From Bin25 sp965221765 (GTDB taxonomy: Bacteria; Bacteroidota; Bacteroidia; Flavobacteriales; Flavobacteriaceae), in assembly GCA_965221765.1 (NCBI GenBank), contig OZ244911.1:930001-994000 (forward strand): a stretch of 64,000 nucleotides of DNA, written 5' to 3'. Each line of letters opens with the position of its first letter. Positions within the stretch are counted from its first letter, which is position 1. The position numbers and the translations under genes are program-made. Shown here in pieces: positions 28,597 through 39,707 of this stretch. The notes beneath the pieces were generated by a model that searched no databases, was not told where the DNA came from, and saw only the letters and a program-made list of their open reading frames with translations.

Positions 28597-29490
28597 ATGG
28601 ATTTAAAGAATCCCATCACTAGACTTGGATCTATTTTTTTCATCTTGAGCATAAACACCAGTCATATGGCTTATAATCAGTATTTGGAATTAGATGTGGG
28701 ATCAAGAGTTAGGGAACCAAACCATCTTCGCTTCGAATTCATCAATCAATTTGCAGTCAACACCGATACTTATGGAAACCTAAATATCTGGGGAAAAATC
28801 ATGCATGCAAAAACATCATTTAAAAGAGGGACTCACTTATCATTTCACATGTTTGCTTCTCAAACCATTGTTTATCGAAATTGGTCATTTGAAGATCATT
28901 TTAGTACCATTTCAAAAATCTTAAACCCAACTAGTGGAACATTAAAAGCTAGCATACTCTATACACATCCAATCACATTGATAAAGAGTTCCAAAACAAA
29001 TTTTAGCTCTCGTTTCGGTGGTCGTTGGATGACAACTAATATTTCTGAAAAATCGTTTTTGTCTCATCATCTCCATTTAGGAATTTCAATCCAACAAAAA
29101 ATAAAAGAAAGAAAATGGAAAGATGCGATTTATATCGTTTTGTATCCGCATTATGTTGTCAATTTTATCAATGAAGAAGATACGATGGCACATTTATGAC
29201 CCAAGTATAATTCTGTTTTAGAGCGATATTATAGAGATGATGACCATCAACCGACGTTTAAAGAAATCATGGATATTCATCAATATTCAGACTATTCAAT
29301 TCGGGGACTAGGGCTTGAATCCAATTTTATTTTTGGAAAAAATTTCAGATGCAGCATTTCAGTCCATCAGTTGATGGGACTACCCGATTCAATATTGAAT
29401 TTTCCAACAGGGCCCTTCAATAGTTATAGAGTGGATGCTCCTTTAAGAAGCCCCCTTCTTGGAAGAATTGGCATGGCCTACAAATTTTAA
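28597..29490 (+). pseudogene. Putative exported beta-barrel protein, interrupted by an in-frame TGA
   Basis: The frame starts at an ATG at 28597 (a TTG at 28564 is also possible) with a hydrophobic N-terminus (LGSIFFILSINTSHMAYNQ) and then alternating aromatic/polar strands such as LRFEFINQFAVNTDTYGN and WKDAIYIVLYPHYVVNF, which suggest an outer-membrane barrel. After E-D-T-M-A-H-L a TGA (29197-29199) interrupts, but the same frame goes on as PKYNSVLERYYRDDDHQPTF to GRIGMAYKF at 29490. It ends four bases into the convergent TonB receptor. I do not recognise the family. Readthrough cannot be excluded. Confidence 0.6.
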
Positions 29491-31706
29491 AGCGATACTC
29501 TAATCCCCAGTAGCCAATTGATTTGAGCTTGAGGATAATATCCTGCTCCTTCAATAGTCTCTATTTGGTCAGGGTTTGTATCATCATCATAGGTGTAGAA
29601 GTAGCCATTGGAAATATATTCTTGATTCAAGACATTATTGACAATCAAGGATAACTCCAATTCTTGGAGCACCCTTTTCGGCTTTAGATGGTAAACAAAA
29701 TTCAAATCATTGATGAAATAACCATCGAGCTTTGACTTTTCAGAATCAATATTTCCCATATATTGAGACGATACATATTTTGATAATAAATTGACTGATG
29801 TGTTTTTATCCAATGAATATTGCAAAATATTAGCCCCAATAAAATTGGGAGAATAGGAAATATGGGTATTCCCTAAATTGACCAACTCTCCATCTCTTTG
29901 AAAATAGTAGTCGATGTTTTGATTACTACTTAATGTGATGGCTGTTTGCCAATGGATTCGATGAGTTAAAGCCAAACTACTCTCTATTTCAACCCCGAAT
30001 CTTCTAGATTTCCCTATATTCTCTCTAATGGGAGCCCCGACTTCATCTAACTGACCCGTCAGAATGAGTTGATTGGTATAATCCATATAATACAAGTTTA
30101 TTTGCCATTGCCATCGATCTGCGAAAGATCGAACCCCCAATTCATAATTATCTAATTCTTCGGGGACAGGATTTCCATTTTCAAAATCTGTCCGATTGGG
30201 TTCACGATGCGCTTTGGCATAAGAAAAATAGAACTTGGTTTGATTACTGATATTATAAGTAAGACCAAATTTGGGATTGAAAAATAAAAAGGAATCATCC
30301 ACTTCAAAAGTTTTTGGACCTGCGGCTTGGCCTTCAACTTCGTATTGAATCGACCTTAACTGAAGATCGATGTAAAATGAGAGATGATCATTGATGAAAT
30401 AATTCAGTTTACCAAAAGCACTTTGTTCATACTTCAGACCAAGGTTTTCATAAAAACGATGATGGGGTTGAATAGCTCCCAATTGATGTCCCCAAAGGAG
30501 TTCCCCAAAATGATCTCCGCTATAGTGGCTTAATAATCCACCAAAATTCAAACGCATGGTATGGTTGGTATAATTGAGCCCCAGGGTGGACACATAAAAA
30601 TGATTATCGAGCCACTTTCTCGTGATATTTTCGGTGATACTGATTTGTTCTTGCCCGATGGTTAATTCAGAAATTTGTAGGTAACTGAAATTGATGTTAT
30701 CTCCGAAGTGGATGTTTTGAGTGGCATAAACATCATTATATTCTTGATAGTATCCTCTACCATGGGTATAATTCAGAGCGAGTCTTAGATTCCAATCATT
30801 TTTAAGCTCTTGATTCAGCAAAAACTGATAATGATCTTGGGTATAATCATCAACTTGAGTATCATAAAACCCTATTAAGTTCCCCAATGGATCATAGATT
30901 TCACCTGCAGGATTATAGCGTCTGTTTCTTTTTAATGTGTTACTATCAATTCCATACCAAGATTGATAAGTTGTTTCATGCCCTCCAAATAATAACAATC
31001 GAATGAAGGTCTTTGGATTTTGATATGCTAATTGAAGAAAATAGGAATCCAAATCAGAACTTGCTCTTTCAATATAACCATCAGATTTGATGCGTGATAA
31101 TCGTCCCGATAATTCAAATTGGTCATTCAATAAACCACTGGAAAAGTTCAATGTATTTTTAATGGTATTGAAGCTACCTATGGAATTGGAAATTTCAGCA
31201 AAAGGTTGAATACTGATATCTCTAGTTTCGATATTTAAGCTAGCTCCAAAGGCAGCTGTCCCATTGGTGGAAGTGCCAACCCCTCGTTGGAGTTGAAAAC
31301 TTTCGACACTTGAGGCAAAATCAGGCAAATCAACCCAAAAGGTATTGTGGGATTCAGAATCATTATAAGGAATTCCATTGATAGTCACATTAATTCTTGT
31401 GGCATCACTTCCTCGAACACGCATAGAGGTATAGCCAATGCCATTTCCAGCATCACTTGTGGTGACTACGGAGGGTAAAAAGTTCAGTAGAATGGGAATG
31501 TCCTGACCCAGATTTCTTGGTTGAACCTCTTCTTTGGTCACATTGGAAAAGGTAAAAGGGGTTAACTCGGTGGCCCGAATCCCTTCCAGTTGTACTTCAT
31601 TCAATTGAACAACATTGAGCGTATCGGCAGCTTGTTGATTGCTTTGTTGACCCACTAATGGGAAAATCGAAAAAAGAAAGACTAATAAAAAAAGTTTTGA
31701 TGACAT
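29487..31706 (-). CDS. TonB-dependent receptor under TPP riboswitch control (predicted thiamine or thiamine-precursor importer)
   Basis: Outer-membrane TonB-gated transporter of 739 residues. It has a signal peptide (LFLLVFLFSIFPLVGQQ), a short TonB-box region (VQLNEVQLEGIRATEL), the plug (IPILLNFLPSVVTTSDAG, YTSMRVRGSDATRINVTING, FQLQRGVGTSTNG) and a full barrel ending NWLLGIRVSL. There is no CarboxypepD_reg domain. A TPP riboswitch lies in the 5' leader, so thiamine starvation should raise expression. Bacteroidota are known to use THI-box-controlled TonB receptors for thiamine uptake; the specificity here is inferred from the riboswitch. PnuC, a thiamine-binding protein and a NadR-like kinase elsewhere in the window support this. 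Confidence 0.88.
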   Translation of the reverse strand: MSSKLFLLVFLFSIFPLVGQQSNQQAADTLNVVQLNEVQLEGIRATELTPFTFSNVTKEEVQPRNLGQDIPILLNFLPSVVTTSDAGNGIGYTSMRVRGSDATRINVTINGIPYNDSESHNTFWVDLPDFASSVESFQLQRGVGTSTNGTAAFGASLNIETRDISIQPFAEISNSIGSFNTIKNTLNFSSGLLNDQFELSGRLSRIKSDGYIERASSDLDSYFLQLAYQNPKTFIRLLLFGGHETTYQSWYGIDSNTLKRNRRYNPAGEIYDPLGNLIGFYDTQVDDYTQDHYQFLLNQELKNDWNLRLALNYTHGRGYYQEYNDVYATQNIHFGDNINFSYLQISELTIGQEQISITENITRKWLDNHFYVSTLGLNYTNHTMRLNFGGLLSHYSGDHFGELLWGHQLGAIQPHHRFYENLGLKYEQSAFGKLNYFINDHLSFYIDLQLRSIQYEVEGQAAGPKTFEVDDSFLFFNPKFGLTYNISNQTKFYFSYAKAHREPNRTDFENGNPVPEELDNYELGVRSFADRWQWQINLYYMDYTNQLILTGQLDEVGAPIRENIGKSRRFGVEIESSLALTHRIHWQTAITLSSNQNIDYYFQRDGELVNLGNTHISYSPNFIGANILQYSLDKNTSVNLLSKYVSSQYMGNIDSEKSKLDGYFINDLNFVYHLKPKRVLQELELSLIVNNVLNQEYISNGYFYTYDDDTNPDQIETIEGAGYYPQAQINWLLGIRVSL

Positions 31707-31756
31707 CTCATTGACAATAGGAGAATAAAAGAGGTCATTACTCTCGTTAAAAAATT

Positions 31757-31832
31757 AACCTACAATTCCCTTGGCAACATTACTTGCCCAGGTTCAATGG
31801 GTATTATCTCAGCCTTAACAGCACCCCTTTGA
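31757..31832 (-). promoter_or_regulatory. TPP riboswitch (THI element)
   Basis: Read on the minus strand the leader shows the conserved thi-box order: AGGGGTGC, GGCTGAGATAATACCC, TGAACCTG, then GTAATGTTGCCAAGGGAA. The CUGAGA and the ACCUG/AAGGGAA blocks that contact thiamine pyrophosphate are intact. It ends about 50 bases before the TonB receptor ATG. No strong terminator follows, so control may be at translation initiation. Confidence 0.92.
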
Positions 31833-31934
31833 GACGGTACAAATTTATACTAAATGAAGCATCAAATGCCAAAGTTCAACAAAAAATGAAGTAGAACGTG
31901 TAAGAATATTTTCAAGACGGGAATTTTATTCTAC

Positions 31935-34900
31935 TCAGTCAATGTTTATTTTTTTGAGTTCTTCAATCGTATCCATCGTTTTAACACTCAAGGTAATGAC
32001 ACTTAGCAACAAATCGAGAATATACCTTGGTTTTCCTATTTCTTGAGCATAGATATTAGGATCGTTTGGAATATCTTTTTTATAGTGAGCAGAACCACTT
32101 CTGTTTTTGGTCGTTTTTCCAGTACCAATTGTTGCTTGATATTGGTTCATCACCCACCAAATGGCTGATTTATCCGTTATGAGATAATCATATGCTTTCA
32201 AAGGTATTCCTGATACGGTGATATCATCATTGTATTCAATAGCACTGTTGTCTTCTTTAGCAAACTTCATTTTACGAACCATGAAATTCTTATGTTCTTC
32301 ACCTGATACTTTAACTTCAGGCAGCTTGGGTTGATTTTCATAATTCAAATGCAAATCCATCAATTCTTTTCCAATGGTTACATATTGCCAAAAGTGGGCT
32401 TCTTCTTTGACCAGTGGAATACTCGGGGCTTGTTTAGTCAAGGTACTAGCATATTTTTTTCGATAGGTTGGCGAGTGCAAAAAGCCATAGACATAATGAA
32501 ATAAATCTTCTTTGGTGACTTTAGAGGTATACTTTTTTTGAGCTTTCAATAAAATCCAATCGGAAACACCATCTTCAATAGGGACTTCTTTTTGATTTTG
32601 ATTAAATAGTGGGGAGTCATCTTGATGATTACATTTAAATCGTTGGGGCAGGTTATTTCCACCGCTAAGAATATGCCGTGATGGTATAAAATCCACTACC
32701 CAAATCCCAAAATAGGCATTGTTTTCTGGCGTGGTTGCAATGACTGTATTTTGAAAGTCTTTATGAGGAAAGTAAGGCGGCATTGTGTACAATGCCGCCG
32801 ATTTTGCGATAGCATCGAAATAAGTATGCACTTTGGTCAACGGCCGATAACTGTGAATCCTGAATTTTTCGGGGGGGGGGCGACTGAGAAATGAAGCCTT
32901 CAACCTGCTTTTTTAATTCCACTTTAGAAAAGTTGATTTGTTGAGCATCATTTCCGGTTAAAAAGCCATTAGAATATGTTCTAAAAAAGTGTCCTTCTTC
33001 GGTGATGATCCCACCTCTTTTGGCATAGATAGGAATCCAATCTTCTGGAAACGCTACTCGCTGGTGGACCCAATCATCGTATGGATTGGGCGTTATTTTT
33101 TCAAAGTCTAAATGGATGACTGATTTTGTGTTTTTGATGATGGTTAGTTTTTCTTTTTTTTTGGTGTTTTCATTAATAGCGGTATAATAGATATTGGCTT
33201 TTTTTTGATCTTTTGGTTTTTTGATGAGAAAGGTGATGGCCACGTCACTTTTTATTTCAAACACGCCATTTCCATTAAATCCATGAGTTGATGGTCTTCT
33301 TTCACCCTTCAAATCATAAACATATACTGCATGAAAGTCTTTTTTAAAATGGTGGCGGATGCCTCGGCCGCCATTTTCCGTCAACCAAGAGGATGGGGTG
33401 ATATAAGCGATGATACCTTCTTCTAATTTATCGGTAGCCCAGCGGAAGGCCTTGACATAGGCATTTCGGGTTAAAGCATGTGACTTCGTATCAAAACGAC
33501 CATAGGTCTCTTTTAACTTTTGATTTAATTGTGAATAATTTGTTCTTTTCACAACAGAGTATGGTGGATTCGCTACGATTAGGGTTAATTTGGCTTCATG
33601 TTGTTGCTTTGCTTTTGATGTTTGATCTTCAAAAAATGAGTTTGCTTTCGTAATGGCTGAATGCTCACCAAATTGAAACGTATCAATCAGAAGCACATTG
33701 TTAAACTCTTTGTATTCTGTTGACTCACTGATTTCTTGATAAGCACTTTCTATATTGACATCAGCAACATAATAGGGCAATAACTCGATCTCATTGGCCT
33801 AGATTTCTTTTTCATACTTTCTTTCCAAATCTTTTTTTTCAATGAGTCCAGATTGTAGTAATCGAGTAATGTAAGTGCCTGTGCCTGTGAATGGATCAAG
33901 AATCTGAACCCCTTCGTTTGTGATTCTTTGGCCAAAATATTTTTCAAGTAATTCATCAGTCGATTGAATCATAAAATCGACGATTTCAATAGGCGTATAA
34001 ACCGTACCTAATTTTTTTGATCTTTTAGCGTCGATTTTAACCAAGTATTTGTTGTAGAGGTCTTTGATCAATTCTTGTTTCCCGGCCGATTCAGAAATCC
34101 CTTCAACGCGTTTTTTAACACTTTCGTAAAATCTTTCTAATTCTCTTTCTTCGTAGGCACTGATATTGAAATCATCAAGCGATCCGATGACTCCTTCAAG
34201 AGTTTTGGCCACTTCATTATTCTCACTGAACTTGTAGTTGGGGAATAACGTATTGAAAATGGGTTTCGTTACGAGATGATCAATCAATAAGTTGATTGCG
34301 TCTTGGTCACCGAAATCAATGTTGACGGAATTTCGGACCGCTTCGACAAACTTCCCATAGAGAAAACTTAATTTATCGTCTTTGACTTTCTCTTTGATTC
34401 TCTCTTTCTCTTTTTTCTGTATTTGAGCAATCATATCCACCCATTTGTCCCAATACATTCGATCCCCAACCTTACTCACTATTTTCCCATAGATGTATCC
34501 TTGCTTTTCTTGATCAGAAAAGAGAGTCGCCCCTTGAGGTACTGATAGAACTAATGGATCAAACCCTCCATGTCCATTGGATAGACTCTTTCCCTTGTGA
34601 AACCTTAGTTTATTGATATAAATATCCAAACGATCATCGTGAGCTCGCAAGGCTCTTAAGATTTTCCACACGGTTTTATACTTTAAGTCAATTTCTTTTT
34701 CTTGGTCTGCTTCAATATCAATAAAAATGGGAATAATTATATAGCCATATTTCTTTCCTTCTTTTTTTCTCATAATTCTTCCAACGGCTTGAACGACATC
34801 GATTTCACTTTGTTTGTCAGACCAAAATATCGCCGCATCCAAACTTGGAACATCAATGCCCTCACCCAAACAACGCACATTGGTTAGCATGCGGCATTCA

Positions 34901-36564
34901 TTTTTGTTTGTCGATTGATCTTCTAACCATTTGAGAGCATTGGAACGCTTAAGAATGCCCATACCTCCATCAACATGATCGGTTCTCAGTTTGATGACTT
35001 TGCTTTTGTCTGAAAAAATAGCATCCAAGTCGACTTCGGTGGATAAGTCATAAAAATCTTTTTTTATTTTTTTGGAATTTGAGATGTTATTAGTGAACAA
35101 CACTGATCGATTCATAGGCGCTGGATCATCGTCATATAGTTTTTGTCCGTCTTGTTCCACTTGTTTTCCCAAACAGGAGATAACGCCAACCATTTTAGCT
35201 AAATCATTTGGTTGGTATTTCTTTAATACGTCATGACTAAATAATGAATAAGTAGGATGATTTTGATTGATTTCAAGGGATATCACCTTATAATCACTTA
35301 AAAGCCCTCTCTCGACGGCCGTCCCAAATCCAATTTTATAAAACTCATAACCGTAAGTGGCCTCATCATCCATCGAAGCAACATCACAACCCCTATCATT
35401 TGCTTGTTGTTTTGCACTTTCAGTATAGATCTTGGGGGTGGCTGTCATAAATATTCGTTTTTCACAGTGAACTAAATCACCATCAAGAATTTTTCTGAAA
35501 TAACTCATGGTCGCATCCTTTTGACTAATTGCTGCTGTACGATGCGCTTCATCACAAATGGCTAAATCAAAAGTGAAATTTGATTTTTTTTGAGCATCAA
35601 TCACCACTTGAATTGAATGATAAGTAGAAAAGATGACCACTAATTCATGTTGAAAACTTTTAAGTCCTATTTGAACCTCTTCAGAAATAATCTGTGCATT
35701 GGTCGTTGCAGGATTCCCTAAATCTTCTACACTTTCTGTAATGGCATCATATTGCTTGACTTGTGAAACTCTTGGGTCACTGCAAATACAAATCGGATAT
35801 ATCTTTTTTGAAGCAAAAGTGGCCCACTCATTCAGGGTTTGTTTGACCAGAGAAATAGAAGGAACTAAATAAAGAACGGCCAGATTTTTTTGTTTGAGAT
35901 TATAAGATCTAAACTTTTCTGCAATTCGTAAAGAAGTATAGGTTTTACCCGTCCCACAAGCCATGATCAACTTGCCTCGATTATGATGTTTAAAGTATTC
36001 TAAGGCACAATCGATGGCTTTTTGTTGGTGTTCAAAGACTTTTACCTCTTTTTTAATAACAGCATGTTCCCCATAAATATCTTGTTCAATGGCATACCAA
36101 TCAACATTGGCATTTTCTAAATCAGCGATGGTGATTTTGGTTGTTTTTACAACTCTTTCCTCTTGAATGACCTTGGTGGCGTTGATCCCCCAATGATCGG
36201 TCGCCGTTACGATGATGGCATGGGCGAAATGAACTTTGTTGCCAAGTCTATCCCATATTTGTCTGGTAGAAGCTTCTAAAAAACTATCAATGTTTCCTTT
36301 TTTAACGCTTCTTTTCATATCATAATTCTTACACTGAATCGCCCAAAATTTTCCAGAAAAAGTTTCTGCCACTAAATCAATGCCTAAATCTTGATTCTGG
36401 GGTCTAAAAGGAAAATCATGCCACGGCCATATATTTTTAATCTGGCTTGTGTAGGTGGGATCGGTTTTAAAATAGCCAAGGATTAATTTTTCGAATCGGT
36501 CCCCCTTATCCCTATTGGATAAAGCCAGCTGGTTGTGCTTTTCAAGAATTTTGATGATGCTCAT
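31935..36564 (-). pseudogene. Single-chain restriction-modification enzyme (type ISP-like), broken by TAG and C10 tract
   Basis: About 1543 codons, the size of LlaGI/LlaBIII-type enzymes. Order: Mrr-like nuclease with GIDLVAE (D63) and IQCKNY (Q77-x-K79); SF2 helicase with ACGTGKT (203-209), DEAH (338-341), MTATPKIY and QAVGRIMRKK; N6-adenine methyltransferase with YTPIEIVDFM, LDPFTGTGTY and, after a stop, VANPPYSV; then the target-recognition part. In-frame TAG follows K-Y-E-K-E-I near 33799; the frame continues as ANEIELLPYYVADVNIESAY, so this is a nonsense codon in a conserved block. At 32871-32880 a C10 run (minus strand) shifts the frame; C9 would restore SPPPEKFRIHSYRPL. Two ways to be off suggest it is inactive. 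Confidence 0.85.
32871..32880. repeat. Poly-G tract (G10) in the type ISP gene
   Basis: Ten G on the plus strand (C10 in the coding strand) at about codon 1230, between the methyltransferase and target-recognition parts. The upstream and downstream open frames overlap exactly here and are offset by one base. Confidence 0.95.
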
Positions 36565-36689
36565 ATTAAATTTTCAAATTGGTTACGTATCCTTCCTAAT
36601 TAAAAATGGTCCTTGAACGCCTGAATTCGAACTAGTCGCTGGGTGTATTCATAGGGTTTGTTGAAATCATGATAGTGGTCAGTACAAAT

Positions 36690-38210
36690 CTAATTTTGGG
36701 CTTTCCTATGGATGAGATCATGTACTTTTTTAACTGGTCGAAACACATCCTTTGGAGCTTCTATAAATACCGAATTCCAATCGTTCATCCCTCCATTCCA
36801 TAATCCCGGCCATTCGATGGCTTTAATCTGTTGATTTCCCATGGTTTTATGAACAATCATATAGCGATTGGGATTAGAAAAATTTTCTAAATCAAATGCT
36901 TTACCAAATCGATCTCTTATAGAACAAGCAATCAATACTGGATTGATAAATTGTGTTTTTGAAGCTTCTTGTTGATGTTCTTGATTGTGTTTTTGAAATT
37001 CAATTTCTTCAAATATTTGTACACTACTTCGATTACTAGAATGATGCCAAAATGGCCCTCCACCTGCGCTTTTGGAAGACTTGATCATAGCACAAACTCG
37101 AAGGGGTTTGTTGAGATATTGTTCTAAAAACCTCTGTTTGGATTCTAAAGAATGAGATTCAATATCAAATTGAGGATCAAAATGCAGACGAATCAATTTT
37201 ATGATCCGGTTTATAGTTCCAGCATCACCTTTTTGATCAAGGTCAAGTAAAGACGCATCAATTTCAGATTTAATTTTCATTAATGTGCCACATAAGACTT
37301 TTAGCCATTGTATAACAGCTTTATTGTTATCAACTTGAATGTTGTCGATATTTTTAATCAATACAAAGTCAGAGTCAATGGCATTGAGGTTTTTTAAAAG
37401 TGCACCATGCCCTCCTTTTCTAAAATGCAAATCCCCTTTTTCATCGGTTAGCCAATGATTATCAAGAGACATCACTAGTGTATCAGTCGATGGACATTGG
37501 GACGAAAAATTGATTTTTATGTTTTGATTCAATAAAGGAATAAGACTTTGAAAACGAGGCTTAAATGGCTCATCGATGGTGAAGTGAAGGTTCGATTTGT
37601 TTTCGATGCCAAACAAGTTAACACTTTCTAAAATGTGGGCTTGAAAAGGCGTATAAGATTGGTGTTCTGTTTTAAAAAAAGGTATTAATCCTTTAGGAAG
37701 ATGACTAAAGCCGACTCTTTTGTTATGGACCAGTGTATCGCAGAATTCTGTGAGGTATTTCTGTGGTGTATTCAAAGCAAAATTCGTATACTTTTTGTTC
37801 AAGTATTGATTAATGGATGAGTAAAACGCTAAAGAATCTAAATTTTTAGCAAATAATTCAAATGATGGGTGCTTTTCGAGATAGTCATCTAGAATAAAAC
37901 CAGGGTATGATTGTTGGTCTAAATACTGGAATACTTCTGAAAACATTCTACTGGCGGCACCAGAAGCTGGAACAAACTTTGTCCAAATAAAGTCCCCCTT
38001 TTGGGCATTAAACAGATTTTGTGAGTCAACTTTATCTTGATGGGTCAGAACTTTAATGCCACCATTTTCAACCGTTGCAGCCTGGACTTTGCTATGGACA
38101 CGAATTCCTTGAACTATCTGGTTTAAATGGCGTTGTGTTTGTTGTAATGATTTACCAAGCTTTTTTAGTTGAGCCTTTTGTTCTTTGCTTAGTTTTTTTA
38201 ATGCTCCCAC
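36690..38210 (-). CDS. DUF4301 family protein
   Basis: Cytosolic protein of 506 residues typical of Bacteroidota. Recognised segments are TKFVPASGAASRMFSEVF (about 77-94), LPKGLIPFFKTE, STDTLVMSLDNHWL, then FRKGGHGALLKNLN and VLIKNIDNIQ, which resemble a nucleotidyltransferase fold with a G-x-G-G-H-G loop. In flavobacteria this gene often sits with PnuC, a NadR-like ATPase and a thiamine-binding protein; here those genes lie 10-13 kb away on the same strand. The biochemical activity is unknown. Confidence 0.78.
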   Translation of the reverse strand: MGALKKLSKEQKAQLKKLGKSLQQTQRHLNQIVQGIRVHSKVQAATVENGGIKVLTHQDKVDSQNLFNAQKGDFIWTKFVPASGAASRMFSEVFQYLDQQSYPGFILDDYLEKHPSFELFAKNLDSLAFYSSINQYLNKKYTNFALNTPQKYLTEFCDTLVHNKRVGFSHLPKGLIPFFKTEHQSYTPFQAHILESVNLFGIENKSNLHFTIDEPFKPRFQSLIPLLNQNIKINFSSQCPSTDTLVMSLDNHWLTDEKGDLHFRKGGHGALLKNLNAIDSDFVLIKNIDNIQVDNNKAVIQWLKVLCGTLMKIKSEIDASLLDLDQKGDAGTINRIIKLIRLHFDPQFDIESHSLESKQRFLEQYLNKPLRVCAMIKSSKSAGGGPFWHHSSNRSSVQIFEEIEFQKHNQEHQQEASKTQFINPVLIACSIRDRFGKAFDLENFSNPNRYMIVHKTMGNQQIKAIEWPGLWNGGMNDWNSVFIEAPKDVFRPVKKVHDLIHRKAQN

Positions 38211-38753
38211 TAATTATGACTTTTTGTATCTTTTAGATTTTAATCTACAGTAAGAGGCTATGTTCAAGCCACTAAGGCAATATAAGGCCATGTCGCTTTA
38301 ATCTTTATATAAAAAGGGCTAAGGTATTTAAATTGTGTCTGAACTGTACCCCTATTTTAAGGACAGCAAAATCATGCGTCTATTTTGGTAGCGATTGATA
38401 ACTTATTTTTACCAAAAAGTTGTGGGAAGATAGGGGCCACCCCTTCACTTTAAAGGTTACAAATCAGATAATCAATGGAGTTTTATTTTCAATCAAGCGA
38501 AACAAATTTCATTCACCATCATAGATATATGCTTGATATAAGGTAAGGTTTAAAAAGGGACAAATATTATGATAGAATAAGTGGTAAAGTGAGAGAGTAC
38601 ATTCCGATTAATTCTAACTAAAATCATAGTGATGATGGTCTGGCTTTCCCAAAACCTTTTATTTTGGATTTCAAAAAAAAACGATGAAAACCAGCTCCAC
38701 CTTCCGGTTTTCATATCCATTCGATGCTCCATCACCTTAGAAATAATGATCAA
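38211..38753. other. Long intergenic region with a degenerate IS30-like end
   Basis: About 540 bases without a gene I can defend. Near 38258 a sequence resembles the IS30 terminal repeat. The rest is AT-rich; a short minus-strand frame at 38550-38753 has no recognisable content. Confidence 0.4.
38258..38283 (+). repeat. Solo IS30-like terminal repeat, degenerate
   Basis: GCTATGTTCAAGCCACTAAG and the following GCAATA resemble the left end of IS30 copy 2 (GCCATGTTCAACTCGCTAGT GCAACA) at roughly three quarters of positions. No transposase remains beside it. Confidence 0.4.
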
Positions 38754-39341
38754 ATGAAAAGACTCATGATTGGAATGGGGTTGTTGATGATGGGTTTATG
38801 GTTGGGGGCGTGTCAGCGAGTCCGTTGTGAGGGGGTTCATACGATAAAACCGATGCCCCGTGAGTTTGTGATGGAAAGGTTAATGGAGGATGGTTATCTC
38901 GTGGATGATGAAGATACTGGTCTCCTCGTTCGACGTTCCTTTGCTAATGAACAACAGGTTGATTCTTTTTTTGATCACGACCCCTATTATGAAGGGTTTG
39001 ATGATTATTTTAAGCGAATCACAGAAAATAGTCTCCTCGTTCAAGGATGTTTTGAAAATTTTGGAAAAAGTGAATTTTGGGTTGGGGTGACTGGTTATGA
39101 GTTTTTGGACGGGATTGGAGGTGGCGATAACACCAAAAGTTTCAGTGAGATTGTTGAAGTCATTGATAACGCCATGATCGACGTGATTCATCAGATTGAA
39201 CAAGGGGAACATCGCTATCGTCATTGGAGTGAGTTTAAGATTACTGCCGTTGATATGGTTCAACGGAGGGGGTGGTTGGTTCAAATATGGTTGAAGGTTC
39301 ATGGTGAGACTGTTGATTATAAGGTGGATTATAGAAAATGA
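38754..39341 (+). CDS. Small lipoprotein of unknown function
   Basis: The ATG at 38754 gives a clean lipoprotein signal, MKRLMIGMGLLMMGLWLGAC, with the Cys at residue 20. The mature part is acidic and aromatic (FFDHDPYYEGFDDYFKRITE, FGKSEFWVGVTGYEFLDG) and ends in YKVDYRK. I do not recognise the family. Base use is more G-rich than in neighbouring genes, as in the next gene, so the two may have arrived together. A hairpin with a T run lies 80 bases downstream. Confidence 0.65.
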   Translation: MKRLMIGMGLLMMGLWLGACQRVRCEGVHTIKPMPREFVMERLMEDGYLVDDEDTGLLVRRSFANEQQVDSFFDHDPYYEGFDDYFKRITENSLLVQGCFENFGKSEFWVGVTGYEFLDGIGGGDNTKSFSEIVEVIDNAMIDVIHQIEQGEHRYRHWSEFKITAVDMVQRRGWLVQIWLKVHGETVDYKVDYRK

Positions 39342-39419
39342 TGATGAAACGACACTACGAATTAATTTTGGTTGATCATAACGCATTTTAAGATCAAAGG
39401 GGTTTTCTTTTGAAGGCAT

Positions 39420-39462
39420 TAAAACCCTCGGAACATCGATGCTATTGAGGGAGGTTTTTTTA
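39420..39462 (+). terminator. Probable terminator after the lipoprotein gene
   Basis: AAAACCCTC and GAGGGAGGTTTTTTT form a stem with a three-base bulge and end in seven T. It is 78 bases after the stop of the lipoprotein gene. Confidence 0.5.
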
Positions 39463-39621
39463 TGGATCCCCGAGGTGGGGCATGGCATCTATGGCCACCT
39501 AACCTTGGATCTATAAGAGGAAATCCATCTTGTTTTGAATAAGCCAGACACCCGTTGTCGAGTTAACTAATTTTGATCCCCCTTTTAATGATGAATAGTG
39601 ATAATTTATTTTTTTAAAATG

Positions 39622-39690
39622 GGGATTATATACTAAAGTAACAAACGCTATGATTTTCTTGATTTTTGCTACTTTTGGTATATGATTCCC
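39622..39690. repeat. 69-bp palindromic MITE-like repeat (left end of cassette A)
   Basis: The repeat starts GGGATTATATACTAAAGTAA and ends TTGGTATATGATTCCC, so its two ends are imperfect inverted copies of one another. Its first 52 bases recur inverted at 40930-40981 with three mismatches, flanking the 401-codon gene between. The outer GGGA boundary is sharp in both copies. The motif is related to the repeats around the AbiE genes. Confidence 0.8.
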
Positions 39691-39707
39691 TTTCATTTCT
39701 CAACAAT

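Noticed and set aside
38880..39488. 202-codon open frame on the minus strand opposite the small lipoprotein
   Set aside because: The plus-strand gene has a clean lipoprotein signal; the minus frame is Ile/Asn-rich with no signal, motif or start context and is best seen as a shadow.
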